Positions 10,061 to 20,585 are shown, numbered from the stretch's first letter. The stretch: 24,290 bases of DNA from Acanthamoeba castellanii str. Neff (GCF_000313135.1 NW_004457265.1:8948-33237), one strand, 5' to 3'. Translations and numbers: made by a program. Notes: a model not told the origin generated them from the sequence alone.

Positions 10061-13000
10061 ATGGACAAGAAGCACAAGGAGCTTCTCGCGGCTTGCGGCG
10101 AGGACAAGCCCATCGAGGAGCTGGTCGCCCTCGTCAAGCGACATGTACGCACACCCGCTTCTTTTTTCCCCGCGATTTTCTAATTGAACACATTTCAAAT
10201 AAATCGCTGGACATGCTACAGAGGGCGCGAGGCGATAATTATGACCTGAAAGAGATCGTGGAGACATTCCCTCGCAAGCACTACGAGCAACTGTGGTCGG
10301 CGCTACACGTCCACGTATCTGCCATTGTAGAAGGCTCTACGTTTACGAAGCCAGAGGCCAACGACGAGCAACAGCCACAACAAGCCAAGAAGTCAAACGC
10401 AAAGGCAAAGCCTGCCGCCAAGCGAGGCAGGGGTCGCCCCAAGAAGAACGATGAAGAAGACGAAATGGACGTAGACGACGAAGTGGAGGAGGTGGACGAT
10501 GAGGAAGAGGAGGAGGAAGAGGAAAAACCCAAGAATCGAAGCAAGCGGGCGAAGAAGGGTAGCGAGGACAAGACCGCGGAGACGGCGCTCGAGTACTTGC
10601 GGGCCGTCGCCCTCCTGGCCAGCCTGTTCATCGCCTCCAAGGACAGGATCGCGCCCGACAGCCTCTTCGACAGCGTTGCCCTCCTTCACGGTGCTTACCT
10701 TCACGACACACGCGCACATACGACGACACATGCGACCAACAGCACGAGCGTGAGTGCTCATTTGGCTCCTCTACTACAGGCATACTGCTGGATGTGTTGG
10801 CGATCAAGGGTGCCGGCCACGCCCTGCTGCTGCACAACGAAATCGCCCAGTTATGCGAGACGTGGTGGAAGCAGGACCGTACGCAGAAGGAGGCGCTCGT
10901 CCCGCTGACCATCTTCTACCTCGTCCTTCAGGTCACTCGCTCGCTCGCTCACTCTCTCCCATAGCCTCAATGGCGCCGCCTGATCTCCACCGTATCTCAA
11001 CGTGTGCTGTGTGTCGTGGTTTAGACCCTGGAGGAAGGAGCCAAGACAGCCACCATCAAGCGGCTCTACGACTTCAGGAGCGCGCTTCTCCTGCTGGACT
11101 TTCAGGACGACAGGTACGACAAGCCACGTCCGAGAAACCGCGCAATGTGATCCATTCGGGAGGTGGAGGCGGTAGTAGTACGGTGCCTGACTCGTCCTGC
11201 GTTCCCGACGTGTATGCAGCTCGACTCAGCTCAAGGGCCTGCTGCTGCGCTGCTTCATTCACCCGATGTTCCTGCGCGCGGCCGACGGCAAGAAGTTCCT
11301 CGTGTATCTGTTCGGTCTCCACCCTCCGTACATCGATGCCATACATGACACCATCAAGGGGCAGCTTCCCGCGTGTCCCAAGAGCCTGCTCGAAGCCTAC
11401 GGCGAGGTCTACTTTAAGGCCTGGAAGGTGGCGCAGGGACCCTACCTGCTCAAGCTCGGTACCGAGTTGCCTGCTACGTAGTGGGATGTCGTGTCGTGTC
11501 GTGTCGTGTCGTGTCGTGTCGTGTCGTGTCGTGGTTTGAGTCTCACGCTCACTGCTGATCCATCGTCACGATGCTAGAGTACACTTGCCTCCAGGACTTG
11601 ATCTCCTGCGCCGTGCACGTGCAGAACGAGGCCGTGGTTTCGGGCCTGAGAAAGGTCCTTCGCCACATCCACGAGCAGAAAAAGCAGAAAGGGGTACGCG
11701 GGCCTCTGACACAGTTACCACCACTCCAAGGCAGTGTTGTCGTCTGACTCAACCTTGTTTCTGCCTCCAGGTGGACGAAATGCTGCTTCGACTTTACGAG
11801 CCCATTATTTGGCGTTCGCTCAAAGTGGCCAATCCCATGGGTAGGCTCTTAGGCACCGCCTTTGTCGTATTCACTCAGCTCTCACCATATAATATATTGT
11901 AATCGGATGCAGTGCGCCGCAATGCGACGGTGCTGCTGGCCGATGCGTTTCCGCTTCAGGATCCGGACAGTGCACAGCGCGAGACAGACGAGCTGCTTCA
12001 AAAGCAGTTCAACCAATTCGAAGCGTTGCTCACCGACGATGTCCCGGTGGTCCGATGCGTGGCAGTCCAGGTATCTACAACTTACTTCCTCTTCCTCGTC
12101 TTCTCCTTCTTCTTCTTCGCGGCGCGAGTGCTGAGTCTTCTTTCTTCTCTCTCTTCACAGGCAGTGTGCAGAATACTTGGAGTGTTCTGGGAACTGATTC
12201 CTGCCGCCACCATACGCACTCTGCTCACCAAACTCATCAACGACTCGGCCCGAGACAAGAGGTACGCCGCTCTGCCGCTTTTGGAGGGCAGTCTGACTGA
12301 CTGACCAACTGCCCTTGGCGATCACGTCTGCCTGCAGTTCGAGCGCTGTGCGGCAGGCCGTGTTCGAGGGCCTTCGATATTTGCTGGACAACCACCTCAG
12401 TCAGCCGGTGCTCAAGAGTGCGCTCAGATCCTCCACCCTCTTTGTCATGTTGCCTGGAGCACTGCAGGTTTTTTTCCAACCCCCCCCCCGCCTCATATCT
12501 GTACAGCCCACCTGCCTCAGCTGGCGCCGCTCATTCACGATACTGCCGAGCGCGTGCGCGTCGCCTTCATCGATCTCCTGTGCGAAATCAAAACGATTCG
12601 CGCCATTCGATTCTACGACATCGTGCCCATCGAACACCTCCTCACCAGGCTTGAGCTAGGTGCGCCACTTCTCTGATCCGCCTCACCCCACCTGCGCCGC
12701 CAGCGACCCGGCTTGCCAATACTAATAATAAAATCCACGATACCGCATGCAGATTCTCTGACCGTACAGAAGAAGCTGACCAAGCTGTTGCTCAACTCAT
12801 ACTTCCCGCTCGATCGCAAGGGTTCTGTGCAGGTTACCTCCCCCCCCTTCGAATCAACTGACGTTGGGAACTACCACTGACTACTACTACTTATTCGTGC
12901 AGGCCAAGCGCTGTATAATTCTGGTGCAGGGCAACCGCAAGGCCGGCCTGCATTTCTACGCGAGCCTGCGCCAGTGCGTCGCCGCGGGTCCGCTCTGCAA

Positions 13001-15622
13001 GTTCATCGGCGTGCTCTACAAGCTGCTGTGCAAGTGTATCGAGCGGGCGGCCAGCAGCGGCGCTGGCGCGAAGGACAATGGCAAAGGCAAGGGCAAGAGA
13101 GCGAGGGACGAAGAGGAGAAGTCCGAAGAAAGTACGTACACTCACACTCTCTCGTTCCGTGCGTGCGTGCGTTAGCCTTCTCACACCGTTTCTGACTGCA
13201 GTCAGCGCCAAGGACTCGGACCTCATGGAGTCGATTCTCGAGGTCATGTACACCCTCTGGGACTCGATTCTGCCTGACCTCAAGAAGGAGGAAAACAAGG
13301 CCGCCAAGAAGGTACATTTCTTGCTTTCTGTGAACTGTCGTTCGATCAACCTGTGCTCATCACATGAGGTCTCGCCTCTCCGCCGTAATCTTGTCCATAC
13401 AATAGTACCTGAAGGACACGTTCAACGACGAGGCGTTGGAGAATCTCACGACCAACTTCACCACGCCCAAGGCCCAGTTGGCCATTCTCCGCATCGCGTC
13501 CAACCTGCCCAAGGCCAACCTCACTCGCTTCGCGACCACCAGTCTCGCCAAGCTCAAGCAGGTAACACACACACACGTGCGCGCGCGCGCTCGCTGGCTC
13601 GCTCGCTCACACGTCCGTTCGGTGCGCGCACAACCGACAGTTGAACGAGGGCGACGAGAACACAAACAAGTTCGAGCCCCTGCTGTCGTGTTTGTTCGCC
13701 TGGAAGTACGAGGCCGACGTGATCAAGCTCATCCGGGGCTGGCTCGTCAGTGGGCTCGCTCAAGAGGGTGGCGCGGCCGCCGCGCAGGCCAAAAAGAAGA
13801 AGGCCAAGGCCAACAAGAAGAAGACGCAGAACAAGAAGAAGGCCACGCGAGGCAGGAAGGCGCGCGACGACTCGGAAGACGAAGATGGGGTCAGTGACGA
13901 CGAGGACGACGCGAAGGAGTGCAAGCCGTTCGTGGCACTGCGGCTGCTGGGCTCGATCATGGAGCGCGAGCCGATGCGGGAGAAGCTGTTCAAGCGCTAC
14001 GACTTGGCCGTGGGCATCATGGCCGCGTTCGAGTCCTACCTCACCCTCATCGAGAAGCGATTCGACACCAACGACGACGACGACGATGAGAACGGAGACG
14101 AGGAGCTGCCCGACGCGACCCTGTTCCGGGTGATGGACTGCTTCACGCGGTTCCTCATCCACGCCATCGGCAGCAGCGAGCCCCAGTGGAAGGAGAAGGG
14201 CGAGGAGGTCCTCGAGCGCCTGCTCACGTGGACCAACGGCACCCTCCTCCCCGTGTTGCGCAACACCCCCGCAGACGATTCCGAGGAGGCGCTCGCCGAC
14301 GCCTTTGCCTTCATCGATCAGGTTCGAAGTCTTCCCACCACCGCCAAGCGTGGTTTGTTGTTTGTTGACCCCAAACAACAGTTGGCCAAGCATGTGGCAG
14401 TGGTTGCGACCGAGTTGGTGGCGTTTGGGCTCTGCGACAACGCCAACATCCGCCGGGCGGTGGAGCTCACCAAGGGCCTCCTGTCCGTTTCCCGTGCGTG
14501 ATGGACTCCCGCTTGACTCGCCCCGCGCTGCGGCGCTGCCTTATTTAACTTTCTATTTTTTTCCCTCAAACGCGCGCAGGCCGATCTTTCGTCGAATCGC
14601 TGGCGATCCCCATAACGAGCCGCCTGCTCTACCAGCTCTACCACGAGGGCAGCAACGAGGTACCTCGACGAACCCAGGCCTTAACTAAGATCCGCCCCGC
14701 TCACCATGCATTGTGTGTTGTGTGTGTCGTGTGTCGTGTCGTGTGTCGCGTGTCGCGTGTCGCGTGTCGTGTGTTGGACGTGAAGGAACTGGCGTCGAGC
14801 TTGTTCATGTTCGTGCTGGAGGTGATCCCCGCGGAGCTGCTCCCCAACCTGCGCCCGTTCATCTCGGAGCTGTTCGCCCTGCACAACCACCGCGGCAGCC
14901 TCTCGCTCTTCCTCCACCCGCTGCTCGAGAAGCTCCTGCTCGAGTTCATCGAGGTGCCCACGGCCTACCCGTGCAACCTGGCGCGATCGGTCTCGCACCT
15001 CCCGGCCACGCCCGCGTTCGTCATCTCCAACGTCATGCGCTCCTCGCCCGCCGTGGCCTCGCTCGCCGAGCTCCTGGAGCAGATGCTTTCCCAAGGTTCC
15101 ATCGATGGTACAGCTCCCACCGCACACACCGCACACGACACACACGACACACGTATAACACTTTCTGATGTGGCGTTGCAGATGGAGAGTCGTATTTGCA
15201 GCTGTTGTGGCGTGCGCTGGAGGTGATCTCGGTGATGGTGGACAACGAGGACGCGGCGGGCGGGAAGGCGGGCGGCGGCAAGTCGGGCGGCAAGCAGGCC
15301 GATCTCTCGCCGCTGCAGAACTGCCTCATCAGCATCGTCTCCAAGACGCGCCTCGGCGACAACGACGACGAAGACGATATTGACGTCGACGAAAACAGGC
15401 ACGTCACACACCCTCTCAGCTCCACTGTGTTCTGAAACTGACCGTCTGTACACCGCACACATACACCGCACGCACCGCACACACCGCACACACCGCACAC
15501 ACCGCACACACAGGGAACTTTCGGCGGCGGTCATCAGTAAGTTGGCGGACGGGTTGCTGAAACAGAGCATGGGCGGTGGCGACCTCGGCCTCGACGACGA
15601 CAACATGGAATCCCAGCCCTGA
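10061..15622 (+). CDS. NCAPG2: Condensin II complex subunit G2 (NCAPG2)
   Basis: This is the HEAT-repeat regulatory subunit of condensin II, which binds the SMC2-SMC4/CAP-H2 core and compacts chromosomes. Inferred exons are 10061-10144, 10222-10690, 10780-10931, 11025-11113, 11220-11458, 11578-11693, 11771-11840, 11913-12070, 12161-12261, 12338-12417, 12507-12659, 12753-12832, 12903-13131, 13202-13311, 13406-13561, 13641-14321, 14382-14493, 14580-14659, 14786-15107, 15182-15398 and 15514-15622, giving 1268 aa (human about 1143). Diagnostic stretches are KFLVYLFGLHPPYIDAIHDT, EMLLRLYEPIIWRSLKVANP, VRRNATVLLADAFPLQDPDS and AERVRVAFIDLLCEIKTIRA, which match the metazoan protein closely. Two inserts lengthen it: residues about 82-142 (AT-hook-like GRGRPKK, then an Asp/Glu run) and about 806-856 (Lys-rich then acidic). 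The last intron is GC-AG. The 60-nt intron at 14322-14381 is in frame and may be coding. Confidence 0.93.
11491..11533 (+). repeat. (GTGTC)n microsatellite in NCAPG2 intron 5
   Basis: About eight perfect copies of GTGTC lie inside the intron 11459-11577. The flanking exons splice CTC G to AG TAC, which gives the conserved Glu-Tyr of the family, so the repeat is removed from the mRNA. Confidence 0.9.
14713..14776 (+). repeat. GTGTCGTGT-type imperfect repeat in NCAPG2 intron 18
   Basis: Imperfect GTGTCGTGTG and GTCGCGTGT units fill the intron 14660-14785. The acceptor is the unusual ACGTGAAG before GAACTGGCG, lacking a pyrimidine tract, but it is fixed by the reading frame. Confidence 0.75.
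15399..15513 (+). other. GC-AG intron of NCAPG2 with ACCGCACAC repeats
   Basis: Exon 20 ends AACAG and the intron begins GCACGTCACA, ending CACACAG before GGAACTTTC. Only this cut keeps the frame into the final exon (AGG GAA CTT). The GT at 15403-15404 gives no acceptor in the right phase. Four or more near-copies of a 9-nt ACCGCACAC unit lie at about 15463-15512. Confidence 0.75.
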
Positions 15623-15754
15623 ACTCGCTTCCCCCCGCCCTCGCCTCAACCAACATGTAAAAAAATAACCAGGCGCCTAAAACATTCTTGCTTACCATCA
15701 TGTTTGGTAGCTGTGTGGAATGTGTTTTTTTTTTATGTCAAGGAATGCAGATAT

Positions 15755-16490
15755 CTACATGGTAAAGGAGTGAGGCAGTGGGAAGAAGGGCGACCGATAT
15801 CGGCCGCCGCGGACCAAGGCTTCGGCGCATGGCTCCCTTTTAGCAGGAGGAGCCGACGACGTGGCGGGGCAGCCCTCGCTGAGCTCAAACAGCTTGAACT
15901 GGGCGGTGTAGACGTTGCCGGACAGGTCGAAGCCCACGCCGGGCAGGGCGCCGTTGTGGCAGCCGAGGGTCACGTTCTGGAACGCCTGCGAGCCGATGGC
16001 CATGCGCAGCACGCCCTCGCGCGTCACCAGCACGTCGAACGCGTTCTCGGCCATGCGCGACGACACCTGCTCGGCGCTGAAGGGCTGGCCAGGCCGCGGT
16101 TGCAGCCCACGTTGAGGTTGGACACCACGCCGAACGAAGGCGTGTCTTGGTTGACCAGGCCGTCGAAGTAGCGGTTGAAGTAGACATTGCCCTGCGCGTT
16201 GGCCACCTGCAAATAGTGAAGAGTTCGTTTAGGTCCGATGACCACCACAAAATTTCTCGGACCTTCAAAAAGCGAGAAAGCGAAAGAGAGAAAGAGGCCA
16301 AAAGACTTACGGCGGAGGTGGAGGCGCTGGCAGTGGTGATGGTGAGTTGCACGCAGCGGTGGCTCTGGGCGCCGGTGAAGATGGGCTCAAGGGCGGCAGA
16401 GCAGCTGTCGAGGCCGTGGGTCTTGTGGGCCAGCGCCAGGAGGAGCACGAAAAAGAGCGCGAAGGAAAAACCGGAGATGGAGACGTTCAT
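15755..16490 (-). CDS. Small secreted protein of unknown family, frame-broken
   Basis: Exon 1 (16490-16311) starts MNVSISGFSFALFFVLLLAL, a clear signal peptide ending near HKTHG, followed by a mature start LDSCSAALEP. It splices with a textbook GTAAGT donor to exon 2 (16206-15755) in phase 0, giving VANAQGNVYFNRYFDGLVNQ. Within exon 2 the coding frame changes near 16092-16102. Upstream reads VVSNLNVGCN and downstream reads PFSAEQVSSRMAENAFDVLV through LGCHNGALPGVGFDL to a TAG at 15755-15757. Joined length would be about 210 aa with several Cys residues (a disulphide-rich secreted fold is inferred). I do not recognise the family. The gene converges with NCAPG2, 132 bp away. The break may be a sequencing error or a true lesion. 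Confidence 0.6.
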
Positions 16491-16833
16491 GTTGTTACTT
16501 TGGTGCGAAGTATCCGCTGGTTTTGTAGAGGGTTGTTGGTTGTTGAAGTGGTTGATTGTGTTGATGATAATGATGGACCTGGCCTGGCCTTTTTATGTTG
16601 ATGTCGAGGTCCAGCTCGGGCATAGCGCAGCAGCATGGTGCACGACGAAGAGTAAGAGAACACATGGAAAATGCACACAACCTACCTGGGTGGGCCACGA
16701 GACGTGATGAAGTGTGCATGAGGCAGGGCTGGGGCTGGGTTGGTTGGTTGGTTTTTGTCGACGGAAAGGACCCGCAAAGCGGGGCTAGAGGCAATGAGCC
16801 CCCCTTTCCACGTCGTAGGTGGTGAGGCGGCGC
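16491..16833. other. Upstream region of secreted gene and 3' flank of retrotransposon
   Basis: This stretch has no gene. It holds the 5' leader and TATA-like box of the secreted-protein gene. Nearer the retrotransposon stop codon (16834) is a short tetramer tract, GGTTGGTTGGTTGG plus TTTTT at 16738-16756. Read on the minus strand this is AAAAACC(AACC)n, which could be the simple-repeat 3' tail of the element. Confidence 0.5.
16588..16597 (-). promoter_or_regulatory. TATA-like box upstream of secreted-protein gene
   Basis: On the minus strand this reads CATAAAAAGG, about 98 nt upstream of the ATG at 16490, a plausible TATA position with a 60-70 nt leader. No experimental start is known. Confidence 0.45.
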
Positions 16834-17577
16834 CTATGCGCCGGCCTCCACTTGGGACTTGGCACTATCGTGCGCCGTCTTCCACGCGTTACTGTCTACG
16901 AGGGCCTTACACCGGGCCAGCCAGATAGAGTGTGCGCCTTTGGCGATGGTAACAGCAATGTTTTGAATGAGGGTGTTCTTATCAGTGACGCCACAGTAGT
17001 CGAGTGCGTAGCGCAGCGCATTGGGGACGTAACCAAGGGTGCCCAAATCCGGAGCATATGGACGGAGCTCTTCGAAGGGGGCATACGCGCAAGGGGCGGT
17101 ACCATGTGCAGCGCTCCCGGCGTGAAACCACAGGGGAATGTCGGTGACAACGGGGTCGGCGGTAGTAGCAGCAGCGAGTACGAGGCTCTGCACTTGCTGT
17201 GCCGTGCGCGTGGCTATGTCCGCGTTGGCTGGGCAGCTAGGTGAGAAGGGGTGCGTGCTCGTTTCCTTGTCCACCCCACAAGCGGGGCACAGCTGGCTCT
17301 GGTAGACCAGCTGTCTGGCAAGCCACTTGACTTTTCTGTTTGCGTCGGTGGCTGCAGCTGCGGGAACCGGGATGGGGGCAGGCCCTCCGGGCGTGCGGCG
17401 CCAGTAGAAGTGGTGGCGCACGGCCCTCACGGGCAGGGCGCCATATCTGGCCTTGTGGAGGAAGTTGGACATGCGCCCAGTGTCCAAGCACTGGGTGGAG
17501 TCCAGGGCTGCGTGTGTGGCTGGGTAGTTGGTGCGCTGGTCTCTGAGGAAGCGCCTGTTGACGGGCTTACGACGCAT
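16834..17577 (-). pseudogene. Retrotransposon C-terminal segment with Cys/His motif
   Basis: An open frame of about 247 codons starts at RRKPVNRRFLRDQRTNYPAT and ends at TAG 16834-16836. It contains LCPACGVDKETSTHPFSPSC, a C-x2-C-x8-H-x5-C arrangement like the zinc motif found after RT/RNase H in LINE proteins. It lies a frameshift away from the RNase H segment upstream. CG dinucleotides are still common here, in contrast with the 5' part of the element. Confidence 0.75.
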
Positions 17578-17724
17578 GCGTGCCGGCCATTTCTTGTTTC
17601 GGTGGAAAGGACCGCACGTCTGACGTTGCCAGGGACCTCCCTGCCGCCTTGGTCAAAAAGCACTACTGTCCGGCCTTCACGGCCCATGGTCCATACGTCA
17701 TGTGTAGGGGGGGCGTGGTGCGCA

Positions 17725-18225
17725 TTGCCCGCCAACAGGTCAGCGCCCACGTTGCCTTCAATCCAGCGGGAGTGCGCCCCACAGTCGATCTTTCATGCTG
17801 TGAAGCTTGTACTTAAGCTTGGTGAGCTCCTTGGGGCCTGCTGCGCGTGCCAGGCGTTTCTTGTCCGGTATGTGACTATACACGTGCTGGTAGGTGACCG
17901 TGTGGCCGCCTGTCTGATCGCGCGGACGTGTAGACCGATGCGACACACGACCGCCTCGCCCACAAATTTGCGTCTGCGGCTGTCTGACCACGTGTGCCAG
18001 TTGTTAATGCAGCTGATGGCCGCTCATGAGTCAGTAGCGATACATAGGTTGACCCCACTGGGGGCGCTAAGCAGCGCCTCTTCGATGGCGTGAAGCTCCG
18101 CCAGCGTTGAAACAGGTTGTATGGGAATGGAGAACTTGCGATTGCGGTGGGAGCCCTTGCCGTAGTACACTGCGCCGGCAGCTGACTCGCCGACACACGA
18201 ACCGTCCGTGAAGACGGTGAGGGTA
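17725..18225 (-). pseudogene. Retrotransposon RNase H domain, interrupted
   Basis: RNase HI landmarks appear in order: TVFTDGSCVGESAAGAVYYG (first Asp), STLAELHAIEEAL (Glu), CIATDS followed by an in-frame TGA then AAISCINNW (second Asp), YQHVYSHIPDKKR, and after a frameshift GNVGADLLAGNA (final Asp). The acidic active-site residues can all be recognised, but one stop and at least two frame changes prevent a functional product. The TGA sits where CGA (Arg) would fit. Confidence 0.82.
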
Positions 18226-18396
18226 CGGGTGGGGTAATGAAAATGTAGGTCTACCAGTTCCTCTGCCGAGATGGAGAATCTGTAGACCTCCCTCAGGCGT
18301 GCCTCAGCTACTGCTACTGGGCCAGTTCGATCCCCAATCCAAATCGCGCCACCTAGGCCATGCTTGCCATCCTTGCGTCCGCAGGGCAGACACCCA

Positions 18397-18840
18397 TCAC
18401 ACTACAGCTGTTTCATTGGAAATGAACGCGTGGTTCCATGTGGCAGTGGTGGTGAGGGCGCTTAGCGAAACTGACGTCATTTCCTGCAGTGTACATGCGC
18501 AGGTGATGGCAGTTTGTAAGTCGTGTAGGTTGACCAATCCCTGGCCACCCTCTGCCTGAGACATGAAGAAGGGTTCGTTGTCAGCGTTAGATGGGACCCC
18601 CATGGAGCATTTTAACGCCTGCAGGACCATGGTTTGGACATTCTCCAGCCAGTTGTATGTGTATGGAATGATGCACATACCGTATGTGACATGGGCATTG
18701 AGGACCATGTTGGTGAGGTATATCTGATTGTCTGTGGTGAGCCGACGATTGCGCACCAGGTTGAGGTAGGTAACGACCTTCTTACGCATGTAAGTGGTGT
18801 GGTCGTTCCACTGCAGGTGGAGATTAACCCAAACTCCCAT
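18397..18840 (-). pseudogene. Retrotransposon post-RT (thumb/connection) region
   Basis: The frame reads GVWVNLHLQWNDHTTYMRKK and continues through VRNRRLTTDNQIYLTNMVL, typical of the region after the LINE reverse transcriptase where the 'LGV.ld..lsW..Hi' motif occurs. It is separated from the RT part by an in-frame TAA at the Tyr-Tyr-Met junction near 18840. Confidence 0.75.
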
Positions 18841-18899
18841 ATATTAGTAGGACTGGGAATCTGGGAGGTACACCACATGGCCAGGGGAATCACTTGCCA

Positions 18900-20010
18900 C
18901 TGGGACCTGCAGAGAAGCACGCACATTGGTCTGGGTTGACATGTACGCTTTGTGGGATTCACCTCCAAGCTGGCCCACTTGGAAAATTGAAGTAGTTGGG
19001 TGAACATCTCAGCCATGTTGGCGGCGCAGCTGGTGAGGAGTATGAGGTCATTGCAATACGTGATGATGGGAATGCAGAGGCTGTTGGTGAAGTGGTACCC
19101 CCCAGGCCTGGCTGCAACCCAGTTGAGTAACAGGTTGATGGTGATGATAAACAAGAGAGGGGAAAGTGTATCCCCTTGGTGAACTCCTCATGAGATGGGG
19201 AATGGCTTGCCAGCCTTGCCATTGATGAATATGTCCAAGTGCCCACCTTCATAGAGCTGGTGAATGAGTTTCATGAAGTGAGGGCCTACGCCATAATACT
19301 CCAGTGCCTGGAAAATGGTGTTGTGGGTGATTGAATCAAATGCTTTTTTACAATCAATGTACATGAGGTGCAGCTCAGTACTGCGCAGGTTGGAGTCCTT
19401 GAGCACATCACCACTGCTCTGAGGGCTGACTGTGCTGACATTCCAGGATGGAAGCCCATTTGGTGGCGTGAGAGGATGTGTTCACCTGCCACCAACAATA
19501 AGTGGTTGGTGATGATTTTTGTGTAGATTTTATAAACTACCTGGAGCAGTGAGATAGGGTGATATTTCCAGGGTCTGCTGGTGATCTGGGTTTGGGAAGT
19601 AAGATGATGCTGCCTTCCAGCCAGCTAGCTGGAAGTGGGGCCTGAGTGGTAATGAGTTAATTCATCAGCTCATGGATCCAGTCTTTCTCAGCTGGGGCAG
19701 GCTTTGGAGAACCTGAGTGTCCAGGCCATCAGTGCCAGGGGCCCCCTGTTTGGCACCATTAAGTGCTTCTTTGAATTCCTTTGCAGTGACAGGTGTGGTG
19801 AGGCCCCTGATGGTGGCTGGAGGGAGGGGAGCATGACGTGTGTGGAACCATGGGTGGCGCCCTTTGTATTTACTGGTTGGGGAGTACTGTGCTGCCCAAA
19901 ACTTGGAGAAGGCTGTGATGATGGACTCAGGGTTGTGATAGGTGACCCTGACGCCTCCTTTGACGACTGTGGTGGCCTTGACATGCTTTGGGGAGCCTCA
20001 GTTAGATAGG
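18900..20010 (-). pseudogene. Retrotransposon reverse transcriptase domain, fragmented
   Basis: RT landmarks occur across several frames: FKEALNGAKQGAPGTDGLD (start of fingers), WLEGSIILLPKP, ISLLQVVYKIYTKIITNHLL, HQMGFHPGMSAQSALRAVV, YIDCKKAFDSITH (motif A, catalytic Asp present), QGDTLSPLLFIITINLLLNW (motif B region) and PIITYCNDLILLTS, where the YxDD box is YCND. TGA or TAA stops lie near 20004, 19650 and 19192, and the frame shifts near 19680, 19545 and 19410. It is non-functional as it stands. Confidence 0.85.
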
Positions 20011-20315
20011 TGGCGCCAGAATGTAGATAGTGCCATTGGAGTGGCCAATGCAATCCTGGTCCCTGGAACAAAGTAGAGTTTCCAGTTGTGCACACAGTAG
20101 CTTAGACCTGTGTTCAACTTGGGACAGGTATGTGAGTGTCTCAACATGCAACCATTGGGGGGCAGGGGACAGCGCACCCACTCAGGCGTGGCAGCAAGTT
20201 TACACATTGCTGTGGTGGTTGCAGCTGGTGTGTTGTCCATTATGCACATCTTGACATAGTGCACTGCCTTGATGGCCTTGTGAGAAAACCTACAGGTGAG
20301 ACCTACCACAACTAC

Positions 20316-20585
20316 CTACCAGTCTCTCTTGATCCTAGCTTCCTTGTGTTGAAGCAAGGCGTTGGTGCACCACATGACCTCATGTGTGACTTTGAGATGC
20401 AAAACAAGGGTGCACATGATAGAGTGTCTCTGTGCAAACTCCCAGTTGCTCCTTTCTCCCACCATGTTCTTGGCCAGCATGATCATTCTGTCTACCTCAC
20501 CTTTATCCATCCCACAGCATCCCAACCACACCACAAGCAGTCCAGATTCTCTCTTCAAGATCAATGCCCATATGCCCCTCACCAC
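20316..20585 (-). pseudogene. Unassigned open frame 5' of the retrotransposon RT
   Basis: An open frame of about 89 codons ends at a TAG (20316-20318) just before the pre-RT linker. It may be the degraded 3' part of a retrotransposon endonuclease or of the preceding domain. I see none of the endonuclease motifs (no GDFN-like or SDH-like box), so the assignment is positional only. Confidence 0.25.

Larger units (their letters stand above)
16738..20310 (-). mobile_element. Degenerate non-LTR (LINE-type) retrotransposon
   Basis: On the minus strand, in order, are a pre-RT linker, a reverse transcriptase, a post-RT region, an RNase H domain and a C-terminal Cys/His segment. This is the layout of LINE clades that carry RNase H. 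The frame is broken many times by stops and frameshifts, so the copy is dead. The 5' limit is uncertain: homology-like sequence fades near 20.3 kb and I could not identify an endonuclease domain. No LTRs are visible. A possible (AACC)n tail marks the 3' end. No target-site duplication could be identified by eye. Confidence 0.85.

Noticed and set aside
12418..12506. Reading through to CACTGCAG as part of NCAPG2 exon 10
   Set aside because: This would insert about 12 residues not expected in the family; the donor at 12418 and acceptor at 12506 give an ungapped match (LKTHLPQLAPLIHD).
13554..14393. 279-codon minus-strand frame over NCAPG2
   Set aside because: It is an antisense shadow of exon 16 of NCAPG2, created by high GC content.
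15455..15512. Possible CRISPR-like array of short repeats
   Set aside because: The units are 9 nt and contiguous, without spacers, and lie inside a eukaryotic intron.
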